24,098 nt of DNA, taken from positions 1 through 24,098 of the IMG/VR virus record IMGVR_UViG_3300017758_000137. One strand, given 5' to 3'. The DNA is from a virus. Shown here piece after piece: positions 9,001 to 15,115 of this stretch. Below the pieces are notes generated by a model. The model was not told the DNA's origin. It saw nothing but the letters and a program-made list of their open reading frames with translations, and did no database searches. A program made the position numbers and the translations under genes. The stretch's first letter is position 1. Each line of letters opens with the position of its first letter.

Positions 9001-9439
9001 ATAGACCGTAACTGCTTGATGCAAGGTCAAACCAGTACGTGCCATCTGCAGGTCTTGCCGTCGGTGCGTTAGCACTGCCAACTAATTCTGCTGTGTTTAC
9101 ATTTACTCTAAGGACAAAAGCTCTATTGGCAACTCCTAAAAATGAGTAAGCCGCTTGTAGTCCATATTCATTCAATTCATAACCGTTTAATGAATTTCCT
9201 GAAGCGTCTGTATAGAATTTCGGATCTCCGAAAGTTTCTGTTAATTCTCTTTGTGACGAGATTAAGAAAGCTGTGTTGGCGTTAGCAGTTTGTGTGCCTG
9301 ACGCTGTTCCGTCTCCAGCTCCGTTATTCTTGTCCTGTGATGATGCTACTATGAATAGTGGTGTTGTACCCGCATCTGATGGTACATAAAAGCTCTCGTT
9401 TATTACTGAAACTTCTACTCCTGGTGATGTTAATGCCAT
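6002..9439 (-). CDS. 18: Tail sheath protein gp18, enlarged by a display-like insertion
   Basis: 1145 residues against 659 in T4; the contractile outer tail sheath. The N terminus (MALTSPGVEVSVINESFYVP, 1-20) and the C-terminal core (VIATPGYPELIANMLAL 862-878; RINVSRLAVYLRNQLD 1040-1055; final strand ELYVDIAIEPVKSVEFIFI) are typical sheath elements, the latter making the inter-subunit handshake. Residues about 122-740 are an insertion of Thr/Ser/Gly/Ala-rich beta sequence with repeated PADGTxWxD-type units near 130, 338, 600 and 658. It is first in the gp18-gp19 unit, with a late promoter 39 nt upstream and a clean AAGGAG. Assignment is firm; the role of the insertion is unknown. Confidence 0.95.
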   Translation of the reverse strand: MALTSPGVEVSVINESFYVPSDAGTTPLFIVASSQDKNNGAGDGTASGTQTANANTAFLISSQRELTETFGDPKFYTDASGNSLNGYELNEYGLQAAYSFLGVANRAFVLRVNVNTAELVGSANAPTARPADGTYWFDLASSSYGLFEWSQTNQTFTAITPILITSTADLVGNATTGVPKQNIGNVGSYAINTTHVTNKIYKKNASNTWNHVGSSAWHAALPIITVASGTTVTSGHKMVMNDVEITVSGTALSNVATAIGSNVTNVTASVNSVTGNLEIFHNGQFAGDSTGGAGTIRFNEGTGLLASLGITTGVYQGPKFLQASHTSRPTWKTADENRPNGSVWFKTTSANSGANIVAKLYSSASASFSTVSAPLHATNHQAIFKLDAANGGTGLTAGTLYTQFNVTEESMTANDLGGADTTNNVGDFQLFRYEGGATIIQSKTKDPSFTAGETFSVQESLKNQEALDTAKTVTMISGDGSTLGDADDFVTAFSTANFTNLEAEVITTGDNIGAIQIKHKLGGEFRMVDTSGTPLADAGISTTTAHSYGSFTANSTTLIDNLYDAPTGESLDSSANNAVVATNFKRLSYTASTSAPTSEPADGTLWYDTSIDEADIMAHNGTTFVGYATAYSTTDPNGPQFSATAPTSQSDGTPLVTNDLWIDTSDLENYPKLYRYNTAATLTSTNTANQVAVTTTGAAFELVDKTDQTTEDGIVFADARLHTTADRLDALETGGAGTFSTIKDLLSDGFLDPDAPDPTLFPQGILLWNTRRSGYNVKEYKNNYITTAKYPGSGSSGLGNVRASNELVSGYFPDRWVTKSSNNADGSGSFGRKAQRKVIVEQLKSEIDTNQAIREDQRGFNVIATPGYPELIANMLALNTDRNNTAFVVGDTPLRLEGTSTSIQNYANNTAGALDNGEDGLVSSSDYLGVFYPSGLTTDNTGKSIVVPPSHMMLRTLANNDNIAFPWFAPSGTRRGVVDNATSVGYIDSSSGEFETISVTESVRDSMHEVKINPITFFAGAGIVNFGNLTRSSASSALDRINVSRLAVYLRNQLDAIAKPFIFEPNDELTRNEIKGAVESFLLELVGQRALFDFLVVCDDTNNTPTRIDRNELYVDIAIEPVKSVEFIFIPLRIKNTGEIAKLGN

Positions 9440-9449
9440 TTTTCGTATT

Positions 9450-9486
9450 CTCCTTGCAAGTTACGTATATACTAGAGTTATTTATT
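9450..9486 (-). promoter_or_regulatory. Late promoter with leader and strong Shine-Dalgarno for gp18
   Basis: The AATAAATA core is at 9479-9486 and AAGGAG at 9450-9455, 10 nt before ATG 9439. The 39-nt gap gives a true 5' leader, unlike most neighbouring units. Confidence 0.8.
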
Positions 9487-9542
9487 CAATCATATGGTTT
9501 TTACGACAGAATTTAGCGTTTTCTTGGTGCCTATATAGGCGA

Positions 9543-9550
9543 CGTAAATA
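9543..9550 (+). promoter_or_regulatory. Late-promoter core for the HNH-like gene
   Basis: The plus strand reads CGTAAATA, then CACAC (5 nt), then ATG 9556. With the gp18 promoter it makes a divergent pair within 9440-9555. Confidence 0.5.
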
Positions 9551-9555
9551 CACAC

Positions 9556-9915
9556 ATGCAGTACAAAGATCGACCATTGTGTAAGAAGTGTAAGTCTAAG
9601 CCAAGAGCATATGCCTACAAGCGTTATGGCAAGGTCTATTGGCGTAGTCAGTGTGGCACATGTATTCGTAAAAATTCAGGAAAGAAAATTGGTGGGGTAA
9701 CTGCATTACAAAGATCTGGATATAAGCTCAAAAAGAAATGTGAGCTGTGTGGTTTTACTGCCCAAGACAAGTCTCAAATGGATGTGTTATTTGTGGATGG
9801 CAATTTAAGAAATACTACAACCAGCAACCTAAAAACTGTTTGCGCCAATTGCCAACGGCTTAGTACCACCCGTAGGCTTGGATGGCGTGTCGGAGATCTT
9901 GTCGCTGACGATTAG
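9556..9915 (+). CDS. HNH-like zinc-binding protein lacking catalytic histidines
   Basis: 119 basic residues. Four CxxC pairs are visible: C9/C12, C33/C36, C62/C65 and C96/C99. The C-terminal half has the layout of phage HNH endonucleases (CELCGF, ...DVxxxDGNxxN, NLKTVCANC). The position that should be His is F79 and the His after the last CxxC is Q100, so the metal-dependent nuclease site is probably dead. DNA binding through the zinc knuckles and basic N-terminal region remains plausible. It is the only plus-strand gene between gp13 and the left edge, has its own late-type promoter 5 nt before the ATG, and its last 87 bases overlap the 3' end of the kinase gene on the other strand. Confidence 0.85.
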   Translation: MQYKDRPLCKKCKSKPRAYAYKRYGKVYWRSQCGTCIRKNSGKKIGGVTALQRSGYKLKKKCELCGFTAQDKSQMDVLFVDGNLRNTTTSNLKTVCANCQRLSTTRRLGWRVGDLVADD

Positions 9916-10482
9916 ACTGTCTATCTTAGCGTAAAGTTGTTCCTTGGTGCCATCGTTATGTATTACAAAGTCAAATTCTTCTTTTGCCCATGCATACTCA
10001 GACGTATGTACACCAGTAGGTTGGATGTTTCCTTCAACATAGTTTGTAAACCATTCAGGATCTTTACCCCTCTGCACTAAAATAATTTTGCCACCATGTG
10101 CCCTTATTTGCTTGACCTCATTTGGAAACCTAGTATCTGCTATGACCGTGTTTAGTCCTTTGTATCTTCCTATACAACTATCCACCCATATCGCATCATA
10201 CATTTGGCCACGCATTACTTCTGTACCAAAGTATTGTAGTACCCATCTGGGGGTTACGGGCTTGCCAAACTTTTCACTCCAGAATCTATCTGGTTGTTCT
10301 CGCCAGTGCCTGCTGGATTCAGTGTCTCCTTCAAGCATATCCCTGTCCCAATTAAACATAGAGGCTACAGCATCTTTAAGACTTTTTGCAAAACTATCTT
10401 TTTTATAACCATGTTGCTTGACTAATCTGTCAGCAACAGTGCCCTTGCCGGAACTTATCAAACCTACTATACCTATCAGCAT
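9829..10482 (-). CDS. Deoxynucleoside monophosphate kinase (T4 gp1-like)
   Basis: 217 residues. It phosphorylates dNMPs to dNDPs for phage DNA synthesis in the host cytoplasm. The P-loop is GLISSGKGT (7-15). A lid/substrate region includes RHWREQPDRFW (59-69). TVIADTRFPNE (112-122) is the Asp-Thr-Arg strand typical of phage dNMP kinases, followed by GGKIILVQR and VHTSEYAW (158-165). The family core ends near residue 190; the last ~29 residues are encoded in the overlap with the HNH-like gene on the opposite strand. Unlike the structural genes it has a sigma70-type promoter ending 6 nt before the ATG, so expression earlier in infection is likely. Confidence 0.9.
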   Translation of the reverse strand: MLIGIVGLISSGKGTVADRLVKQHGYKKDSFAKSLKDAVASMFNWDRDMLEGDTESSRHWREQPDRFWSEKFGKPVTPRWVLQYFGTEVMRGQMYDAIWVDSCIGRYKGLNTVIADTRFPNEVKQIRAHGGKIILVQRGKDPEWFTNYVEGNIQPTGVHTSEYAWAKEEFDFVIHNDGTKEQLYAKIDSLIVSDKISDTPSKPTGGTKPLAIGANSF

Positions 10483-10488
10483 AGAAGT

Positions 10489-10517
10489 ATTATACTATTT
10501 TTTTAATCGTTTTTCAA
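10489..10517 (-). promoter_or_regulatory. Host sigma70-type promoter for dNMP kinase, leaderless geometry
   Basis: Minus strand: TTGAAA (10512-10517), 17-nt spacer, TATAAT (10489-10494), 6 nt (ACTTCT), then ATG 10482. Perfect -10 and 5/6 -35 at ideal spacing place +1 at or next to the start codon. It overlaps the 3' end of the small gene upstream. Confidence 0.75.
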
Positions 10518-10677
10518 TCTCTTTGATTATTTCTTTAACAGATTTTAGAATGGTAATTCTTAGGCTTTTCTTTCTTTGTTTGAGGGCAACTATACTCATG
10601 TTCTCGAGTTCTTGCACAAGTACTTCTAGTTCGTCAAGTGTTAGATCAGAGTAATTTTTGTAATCGGAATCTTTCAT
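10495..10677 (-). CDS. Small helical hypothetical protein
   Basis: 60 residues, very charged, predicted as two helices: LTLDELEVLVQELENMSIVAL and a lysine-rich ITILKSVKEIIKEIEKRLKK that would make an amphipathic or coiled-coil helix. Function not recognised. A late-type core TTTAAATA ends 7 nt before ATG 10677. Its stop codon lies beside the -10 of the kinase promoter. A small regulator or an assembly cofactor are both possible; nothing in the sequence decides. Confidence 0.7.
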   Translation of the reverse strand: MKDSDYKNYSDLTLDELEVLVQELENMSIVALKQRKKSLRITILKSVKEIIKEIEKRLKK

Positions 10678-10684
10678 GGCAATG

Positions 10685-10692
10685 TATTTAAA
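10685..10692 (-). promoter_or_regulatory. T4-type late promoter core before the 60-residue gene
   Basis: The minus strand reads TTTAAATA, then 7 nt (CATTGCC), then ATG 10677. No Shine-Dalgarno. Confidence 0.5.
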
Positions 10693-10708
10693 TGGAGTTT
10701 ATTATCTA

Positions 10709-11470
10709 TTAACCAATAACAAAACTGTGTGGCGTACCACCTTCTTGGAAATTTCCTATTTCGTTTTCTAGTCTTTCCATGTCTGCTTGTCCTTCGTTCT
10801 TCAAAGCATCACCGTTAAGTGTTGTTCCACCCTGTGGACTTGCTATTGTGTTGAACTTTCCTCTTGCTTCTCCAAGCATTACCTTAGATACGGCAAGTGT
10901 GTAATCTCTGATCCATGGTTTAGAATATATGTCCTTAAACAACGTGATGTCAGGTCTGAAGTTGTCTGTGTGCATTAACACAGTTTCGTTGTCAGCCCTA
11001 GGCTTCTGTGTTATTGTTAATTTTTTTGTAGCAACATCAAAATGGAATTGTATGAAACTTCCAAACAATTTACCAACCAACTCTTGATATGAAGCGAACG
11101 CATAGTAGGTTGCCAATCCACCAGTTGCACCTGCTCTCAGCAAATAGGTATTAGTATAGGCCAGGTTAAAAGGTTCAAACAAAGTTCCACCTTCTCCACC
11201 TTCTGTCCTCGACCCAACAGTTCTTCTGTTAAGATTTCTGACATTGATTATTTCATCGGGCAGGATATATGTATTCTGGTCTTTCTTAAGTTCAAGAAAA
11301 GCATAAGATTCTTCTACTGCATTTGATGATCGTTGCCTGAATTTGTTTACAGCACGTTCCAGCGCCGTTTGGTAGTGTTTTGGGTCTAATTCAACATCAA
11401 TCATACCCTCACCAAGGTTGTTCTTGACGTAATCAAATATTTCTTGTTGTCCTGTTTGTAGTTCTGACAT
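10709..11470 (-). CDS. 13: Neck protein gp13
   Basis: 253 residues. gp13 forms the upper neck ring that closes the filled head and docks the tail. The family layout is visible: an N-terminal helix IFDYVKNNLGEGMIDVELD with a following YQTALERAVNKFRQR helix, a middle beta domain, then near the C terminus WIRDYTLAVSKVMLGEARGKF, LNGDALKNEGQADMERLENEI and the end PHSFVIG, closely parallel to the T4 gp13 end (KDYATALAKELNGQ... FGILVG). The start at 11470 is chosen because a perfect TATAAATA ends exactly 5 nt upstream; the in-frame ATG at 11476 overlaps that octamer and the one at 11551 lies inside the divergent gp14. It is transcribed away from gp14-gp15, an unusual arrangement. Confidence 0.88.
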   Translation of the reverse strand: MSELQTGQQEIFDYVKNNLGEGMIDVELDPKHYQTALERAVNKFRQRSSNAVEESYAFLELKKDQNTYILPDEIINVRNLNRRTVGSRTEGGEGGTLFEPFNLAYTNTYLLRAGATGGLATYYAFASYQELVGKLFGSFIQFHFDVATKKLTITQKPRADNETVLMHTDNFRPDITLFKDIYSKPWIRDYTLAVSKVMLGEARGKFNTIASPQGGTTLNGDALKNEGQADMERLENEIGNFQEGGTPHSFVIG

Positions 11471-11475
11471 ACTCA

Positions 11476-11483
11476 TATTTATA
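11476..11483 (-). promoter_or_regulatory. Perfect T4 late promoter octamer for gp13
   Basis: The minus strand reads TATAAATA, then TGAGT, then ATG 11470. Identical geometry to the gene at 5276. It forms a back-to-back pair with the plus-strand promoter at 11498-11505, 14 nt apart. Confidence 0.8.
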
Positions 11484-11497
11484 GCCTTTGCCTGTGC

Positions 11498-11505
11498 AAT
11501 AAATA
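11498..11505 (+). promoter_or_regulatory. T4-type late promoter core for gp14-gp15
   Basis: The plus strand reads AATAAATA, ending 8 nt before ATG 11514 and overlapping the alternative in-frame ATG at 11505. It drives the plus-strand island. Confidence 0.65.
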
Positions 11506-11513
11506 TGTATGAT

Positions 11514-12683
11514 ATGCCAAGATTATCCATTTTCAAGCCTGAAAAGGGCAATGACTACAAATTCTTCGATCGTAACATTAAGGAGATGTTCACCGTCGGC
11601 GGCACCGACATACATTTCCACAAATACCTCGGTCCTTACGATCAAGGAGACCAACAGAAAGATGGTGATGCTTCTCCATCTCAACCTAATTACGCAGGCA
11701 GTGAAATAAACGAGACAACGATCCAGGATCTATTATTTTTAGAAAACAGAGATAGGAAATATGCAAGTGACATATACAAAATAAGAGGCATATACAATGT
11801 GCAGGATCAGGATTTCAATCTATCACAATTTGGTATGTTCTTATCCAACGACACATTGTTTTTGACCGTGCACCTAAATGACATAGTTGAACGGATTGGT
11901 AGAAAGCCAATGTCGGGTGATGTGCTAGAGTTCCCCCACATGAAAGAAGATTATTCATTGGATGAAACTATTCCAATAGCTTTAAAAAGATATTACGTAA
12001 TCGAAGATGTGAACAGAGCCGCTGAAGGATTTTCAGCAACATGGTGGCCACATTTATTAAGATTAAAACTGAAAACTTTAGTAGACTCACAAGAGTTCAG
12101 AGATGTTATCGGCGATGCAACTACTACCAATAGTGTGGCCAGTTACATGTCTACTTTTAATCGAGAAAAAACAATTAACGATCAAGTTGTTGCACAAGCA
12201 GAGGCGGATGCACCTAAGTCAGGTTTCAATTATAAACAGTATTATGTTGCACCAATTGACGAAAGAGGCAACATAAGGACAGACAATGTAAACACAGAAG
12301 ATCAAAGAGCAAGTAGTAGTAAAACAGTCAATGCAACAATCGATACTCCTGCAAGTTCGCACTATGGTTTCTATCTAGATGGAGATGGCGTTGCACCAAA
12401 CGGTAATCCTGCAGGATTTGGAATATCCTTTCCAATTTCTGATGTTGACAAAGGCGATTACTTCCTACGCACAGATTACCTACCAAACAGATTGTTCCGT
12501 TATGACGGCAACAGGTGGGTAAAGATAGAAGATTCAGTCAGGATAACTACAACGAACAACGATTCGAGGGCAAATTACAAAACAGGTTTTGTTAACAACA
12601 CAACAGAATCTACAATAAATGGACTTACTGTAAAACAGAGACAGTCATTGACTGATGCTCTCAAACCGAAGGCTGACAATTAA
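11514..12683 (+). CDS. 14: Neck protein gp14
   Basis: 389 residues from ATG 11514 (T4 gp14 is 256). gp14 forms the lower neck ring with gp13. The central region carries the gp14 pattern: a FGMFLSNDTLFLTVHLNDIVERIG strand-helix, then PMSGDVLEFPHM, RYYVIEDVNRAAEGF and WWPHLLRLKLKTLVD, as in the T4 series of input strand, GDL-type loop, a VEDxxPFY-like segment and a CEL strand. The C-terminal ~130 residues are an extension with a SHYGFYLDGDGVAPNG segment and a GDYFLRTDYLPNRLFRYDGN unit also seen in gp15 and gp18. It starts a plus-strand operon and overlaps gp15 by one base (TAATG). Start choice between 11505 and 11514 rests on promoter geometry. Confidence 0.82.
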   Translation: MPRLSIFKPEKGNDYKFFDRNIKEMFTVGGTDIHFHKYLGPYDQGDQQKDGDASPSQPNYAGSEINETTIQDLLFLENRDRKYASDIYKIRGIYNVQDQDFNLSQFGMFLSNDTLFLTVHLNDIVERIGRKPMSGDVLEFPHMKEDYSLDETIPIALKRYYVIEDVNRAAEGFSATWWPHLLRLKLKTLVDSQEFRDVIGDATTTNSVASYMSTFNREKTINDQVVAQAEADAPKSGFNYKQYYVAPIDERGNIRTDNVNTEDQRASSSKTVNATIDTPASSHYGFYLDGDGVAPNGNPAGFGISFPISDVDKGDYFLRTDYLPNRLFRYDGNRWVKIEDSVRITTTNNDSRANYKTGFVNNTTESTINGLTVKQRQSLTDALKPKADN

Positions 12684-14134
12684 TGTTACATTTTTACGAA
12701 GGGCAGGTTAGAAAATTTTTAACTCAATTTATAAGGATATTGAGTAATTTTTCTGTTGAAACAGGAAAAGCCAGTGATGGTGCAATTAATCTTAGAGCAG
12801 TGCCAGTTGTGTATGGAGATCCTACTAGGCAGGTTGCAAACATAATCAGAAACAACAGTGAAAATGCTTTGAACTATGCACCAAAGATAGCCTGCTATGT
12901 GCGAGAATTGAACTATGATAGGGAACGAATGCAGAATCCTTACCATATTGAGAAACAACATTTGAGAGAAAGAGATGTAGACGCGGATGGTAATTATACC
13001 AACCAACTAGGTGCAGGATACACAGTTGAGAAGGTTATGCCATCTCCTTTTAGACTTGAAGTTACAGCAGATATATTTTCATCAAACACAGATCAAAAAT
13101 TACAAATAATGGAACAAATATTGTATCTGTTTAATCCTGATTTTGAAATACAAAAAACAGACAACTACATAGACTGGACAAGTTTAAGTTATATTGAGCT
13201 TACAGGAATTACATTTAGTAGTAGAACTATACCTGTTGGTGCAGAGTCTGAGATTGATGTTGCTTCATTAACTTTTAGTATGCCAATATGGTTATCACCG
13301 CCAGTCAAAGTTAAAAAACTAGGTGTTGTGCAGAAAATAATCATGAGCATATACGACGACGACGGTGGCATAGCAAAAGGATTGATCGACGGACAGTTGG
13401 CTTCAAGAAGTTTCATTACTCCAAACAATTTTGGTCTATTAGTATCAGGGAACCAATTGAGGTTGTTAGGCTCAACAGGCGTGAATGTAAAATCCGGAGG
13501 AGATGGCTTCCATACGGGTGCTAGAGATCCTGGTACAGTGGTAGACGATGCTTTTGAGACTTTTGGTCCACCTTTGAATTGGAAATTAATTTTAGATCAA
13601 TATGGAAAAGTAATTAACGGAACGTCACAAATAAGATTAGAGCAACCAAACGGGAATCAAGTGATCGGAACAATCTCAACCACTACGCTGGATGACACAA
13701 TATTACTGTACTCAATAGATACGGATACAATACCTAGCAATTCATTGACTGCTGTTAAGAAAATTATAAATCCTGCAACATTTAATCCAGGCACCCCTGC
13801 AAACGGAGACAGGTATCTTGTAATAAATGATGTTGGAGATTCTACAGCAAGTTTCCAAAGTAGCACTTGGGGTACTTTAGTAGCCAAAGTTGGTGATATC
13901 ATAGAATACAACAGTGCAACCGGAAAATGGAACATAGCATTTGATGCCTCTGATCCTGACTCAACACAGCATTACGTTACCAATCTTAACACAGGTATAC
14001 AGTATAGATTCACAGGAACAGAGTGGGTCAAGTCGTATGAGGGTGTATATACTCAAGGCAATTGGAGTATTGTGCTTGATGGCGGATATCAGCAGACCGA
14101 AGACGCTGATGCCAATGATGCGACCACCCCTTGA
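12683..14134 (+). CDS. 15: Tail terminator/sheath stabiliser gp15 with C-terminal extension
   Basis: 483 residues (T4 gp15 is 272). gp15 caps the finished tail and joins it to the neck. Residues 1-222 form the recognisable core: MLHFYEGQVRKFL, VPVVYGDPTR (40-49), LNYDRERMQNPYHIEK (76-91), VEKVMPSPFRLE, DQKLQIMEQILYLFNPDFEI (137-156), DWTSL and PIWLSPPVKVKK (201-212). The order matches T4 gp15, whose counterparts are RVPITYAS, PSPIKMIYELSI and QIVEQILPYFQPHF. Residues 223-483 are an added region with GDRYLVIND, IEYNSATGKWNIAF and YRFTGTEWVK units of the same module type as in gp14 and gp18. Translation is coupled to gp14. The stop TGA lies inside the -35 of the next promoter. Confidence 0.92.
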   Translation: MLHFYEGQVRKFLTQFIRILSNFSVETGKASDGAINLRAVPVVYGDPTRQVANIIRNNSENALNYAPKIACYVRELNYDRERMQNPYHIEKQHLRERDVDADGNYTNQLGAGYTVEKVMPSPFRLEVTADIFSSNTDQKLQIMEQILYLFNPDFEIQKTDNYIDWTSLSYIELTGITFSSRTIPVGAESEIDVASLTFSMPIWLSPPVKVKKLGVVQKIIMSIYDDDGGIAKGLIDGQLASRSFITPNNFGLLVSGNQLRLLGSTGVNVKSGGDGFHTGARDPGTVVDDAFETFGPPLNWKLILDQYGKVINGTSQIRLEQPNGNQVIGTISTTTLDDTILLYSIDTDTIPSNSLTAVKKIINPATFNPGTPANGDRYLVINDVGDSTASFQSSTWGTLVAKVGDIIEYNSATGKWNIAFDASDPDSTQHYVTNLNTGIQYRFTGTEWVKSYEGVYTQGNWSIVLDGGYQQTEDADANDATTP

Positions 14135-14159
14135 TAATTTTACATATTTCTGTTATAAT
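14131..14159 (+). promoter_or_regulatory. Host sigma70-type promoter for the Nudix gene, leaderless geometry
   Basis: The plus strand reads TTGATA (14131-14136), 17-nt spacer, TATAAT (14154-14159), 5 nt (TTAGC), then ATG 14165. There is no Shine-Dalgarno. Architecture matches the kinase promoter at 10489-10517. Confidence 0.75.
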
Positions 14160-14164
14160 TTAGC

Positions 14165-14593
14165 ATGAAAGAAAATATAGTATGCTCCGGTGCACTTTTT
14201 TATTCTACAAGCACGAAGCGATTCTTATTCCTACAGAGAACTGACAGGAAGACTGCAGGTGCATGGGGATTGGTAGGTGGAAAGTCTAAGTTTCTTGAGA
14301 GTGCATTTGAAGGATTGAAGCGTGAAATACAAGAAGAAGTTGGTGACACACCAAAGTTCAAGAAAGTTATTCCATTAGAAATGTTCACGTCAAATGATCA
14401 GAAGTTTTTCTTCCACACATACGTTATAGCCATAGATACAGAATTTTTACCCAAGCTCAATGATGAACATTCAGGCTACTGCTGGACCTCATTTGAATGC
14501 TGGCCTAAGAACTTGCACATGGGTCTAAAGAATACATTGAACAACAAAGCCATCAAAGGCAAGTTACAGACTATATTAGATTTGATAACTTAA
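14165..14593 (+). CDS. Nudix hydrolase
   Basis: 142 residues, cytoplasmic, metal-dependent pyrophosphohydrolase of the Nudix family. The Nudix box is complete at residues 39-60: G39, E45, R53-E54, E57-E58, G60 (GKSKFLESAFEGLKREIQEE then VG). It is preceded by SGALFYSTSTKRFLFLQRT and GAWGLVGGK, and followed by FHTYVIAIDTEF. The substrate cannot be told; T4 NudE-type dinucleotides, oxidised dNTPs or RNA caps are all possible. It has its own sigma70-type promoter although it trails gp15, so it may be expressed early as well as by late read-through. Its stop abuts, with no gap, the stop of the convergent gene 14594-15034. Confidence 0.92.
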   Translation: MKENIVCSGALFYSTSTKRFLFLQRTDRKTAGAWGLVGGKSKFLESAFEGLKREIQEEVGDTPKFKKVIPLEMFTSNDQKFFFHTYVIAIDTEFLPKLNDEHSGYCWTSFECWPKNLHMGLKNTLNNKAIKGKLQTILDLIT

Positions 14594-15034
14594 TTAACCA
14601 GCACTTATTTTTACAGCACCGTTGTCGTTCCAAAGTTGACCTGCATTACTAGGATCGCTTGTTGGCAAATCCGTTGCCATAACTTTTCCTGAATTGTTGA
14701 TCATAAGTGTGCCGTTGTCGTCTGGTAGGTCAATGTTTCTTTTCGTGGTCGATGTGCCTGACACAAAAGTTTTTTTACCGTCTTCTGTCTGCCACACGAA
14801 TGGAACATCACGGTGTGCGTAGATGGCATTGTTGGCTATGGTCAGTAATGGTTTGTGCTGTCCATCTTTCCTGCCGATAATTTGTATAACGCTCTGGTCT
14901 GCACCCTTCTTGTTGTCCTTGATGCTACCTTTGATCGAACCTATTCTGATCTCTTCTCCGGCATCGTTTTCACCTTTGAATTCTAACCAAGTATCTGCTT
15001 GGATTTCGATGTTACCGCTTACTTTTATACTCAT
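14594..15034 (-). CDS. Small fibre-like virion protein
   Basis: 146 residues, beta-rich. MSIKVSGNIEIQADTWLEF begins like other fibre-type proteins here. Then come IRIGSIKGSIKD, VIQIIGRKDG, a RNIDLPDDNGTLMINNSG segment typical of the C-terminal region of T4-like appendage proteins, and a short end LPTSDPSNAGQLWNDNG, a fragment of the module shared with gp18. Function is not known beyond a likely virion or appendage component. ATG 15034 lies 5 nt after an AATAAATA core and has no Shine-Dalgarno. It is separated from the large fibre gene upstream by a terminator, so it is its own unit. Confidence 0.75.
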   Translation of the reverse strand: MSIKVSGNIEIQADTWLEFKGENDAGEEIRIGSIKGSIKDNKKGADQSVIQIIGRKDGQHKPLLTIANNAIYAHRDVPFVWQTEDGKKTFVSGTSTTKRNIDLPDDNGTLMINNSGKVMATDLPTSDPSNAGQLWNDNGAVKISAG

Positions 15035-15039
15035 GCAAG

Positions 15040-15047
15040 TATTTATT
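15040..15047 (-). promoter_or_regulatory. T4-type late promoter core before 15034
   Basis: The minus strand reads AATAAATA, then CTTGC (5 nt), then ATG. Predicted +1 is the A of the start codon. Confidence 0.7.
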
Positions 15048-15056
15048 AACGCATAT

Positions 15057-15086
15057 AAAAAAAAGGCGACCCGAGAGCCGCCTTTT
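15057..15086 (-). terminator. Rho-independent terminator after the large fibre gene
   Basis: Stem 15061-15068 pairs with 15079-15086 (AAAAGGCG / CGCCTTTT) with a 10-nt loop. The minus strand continues into eight T (15057-15064 on plus are A). Its arms closely resemble those of the terminator at 23416-23441. Confidence 0.88.
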
Positions 15087-15107
15087 GATTCTACTAAAAA
15101 GTATGAA

Positions 15108-15115
15108 TATTTATT
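15108..15115 (-). promoter_or_regulatory. Orphan late-promoter core upstream of a terminator
   Basis: The minus strand reads AATAAATA, overlapping the stop of the large fibre gene. The next element is the terminator at 15057-15086, so it would yield only about a 45-nt RNA, unless read-through feeds gene 14594-15034. Confidence 0.4.

Noticed and set aside
9440-9555. Extra small gene or terminator in the gp18/HNH divergent gap
   Set aside because: The gap is fully explained by two divergent promoters and the gp18 leader; no stem with a T run is found.
11471-11551. Longer N terminus for gp13 starting at 11551
   Set aside because: It would run through the divergent promoter and into gp14; the TATAAATA-5-ATG geometry supports 11470.
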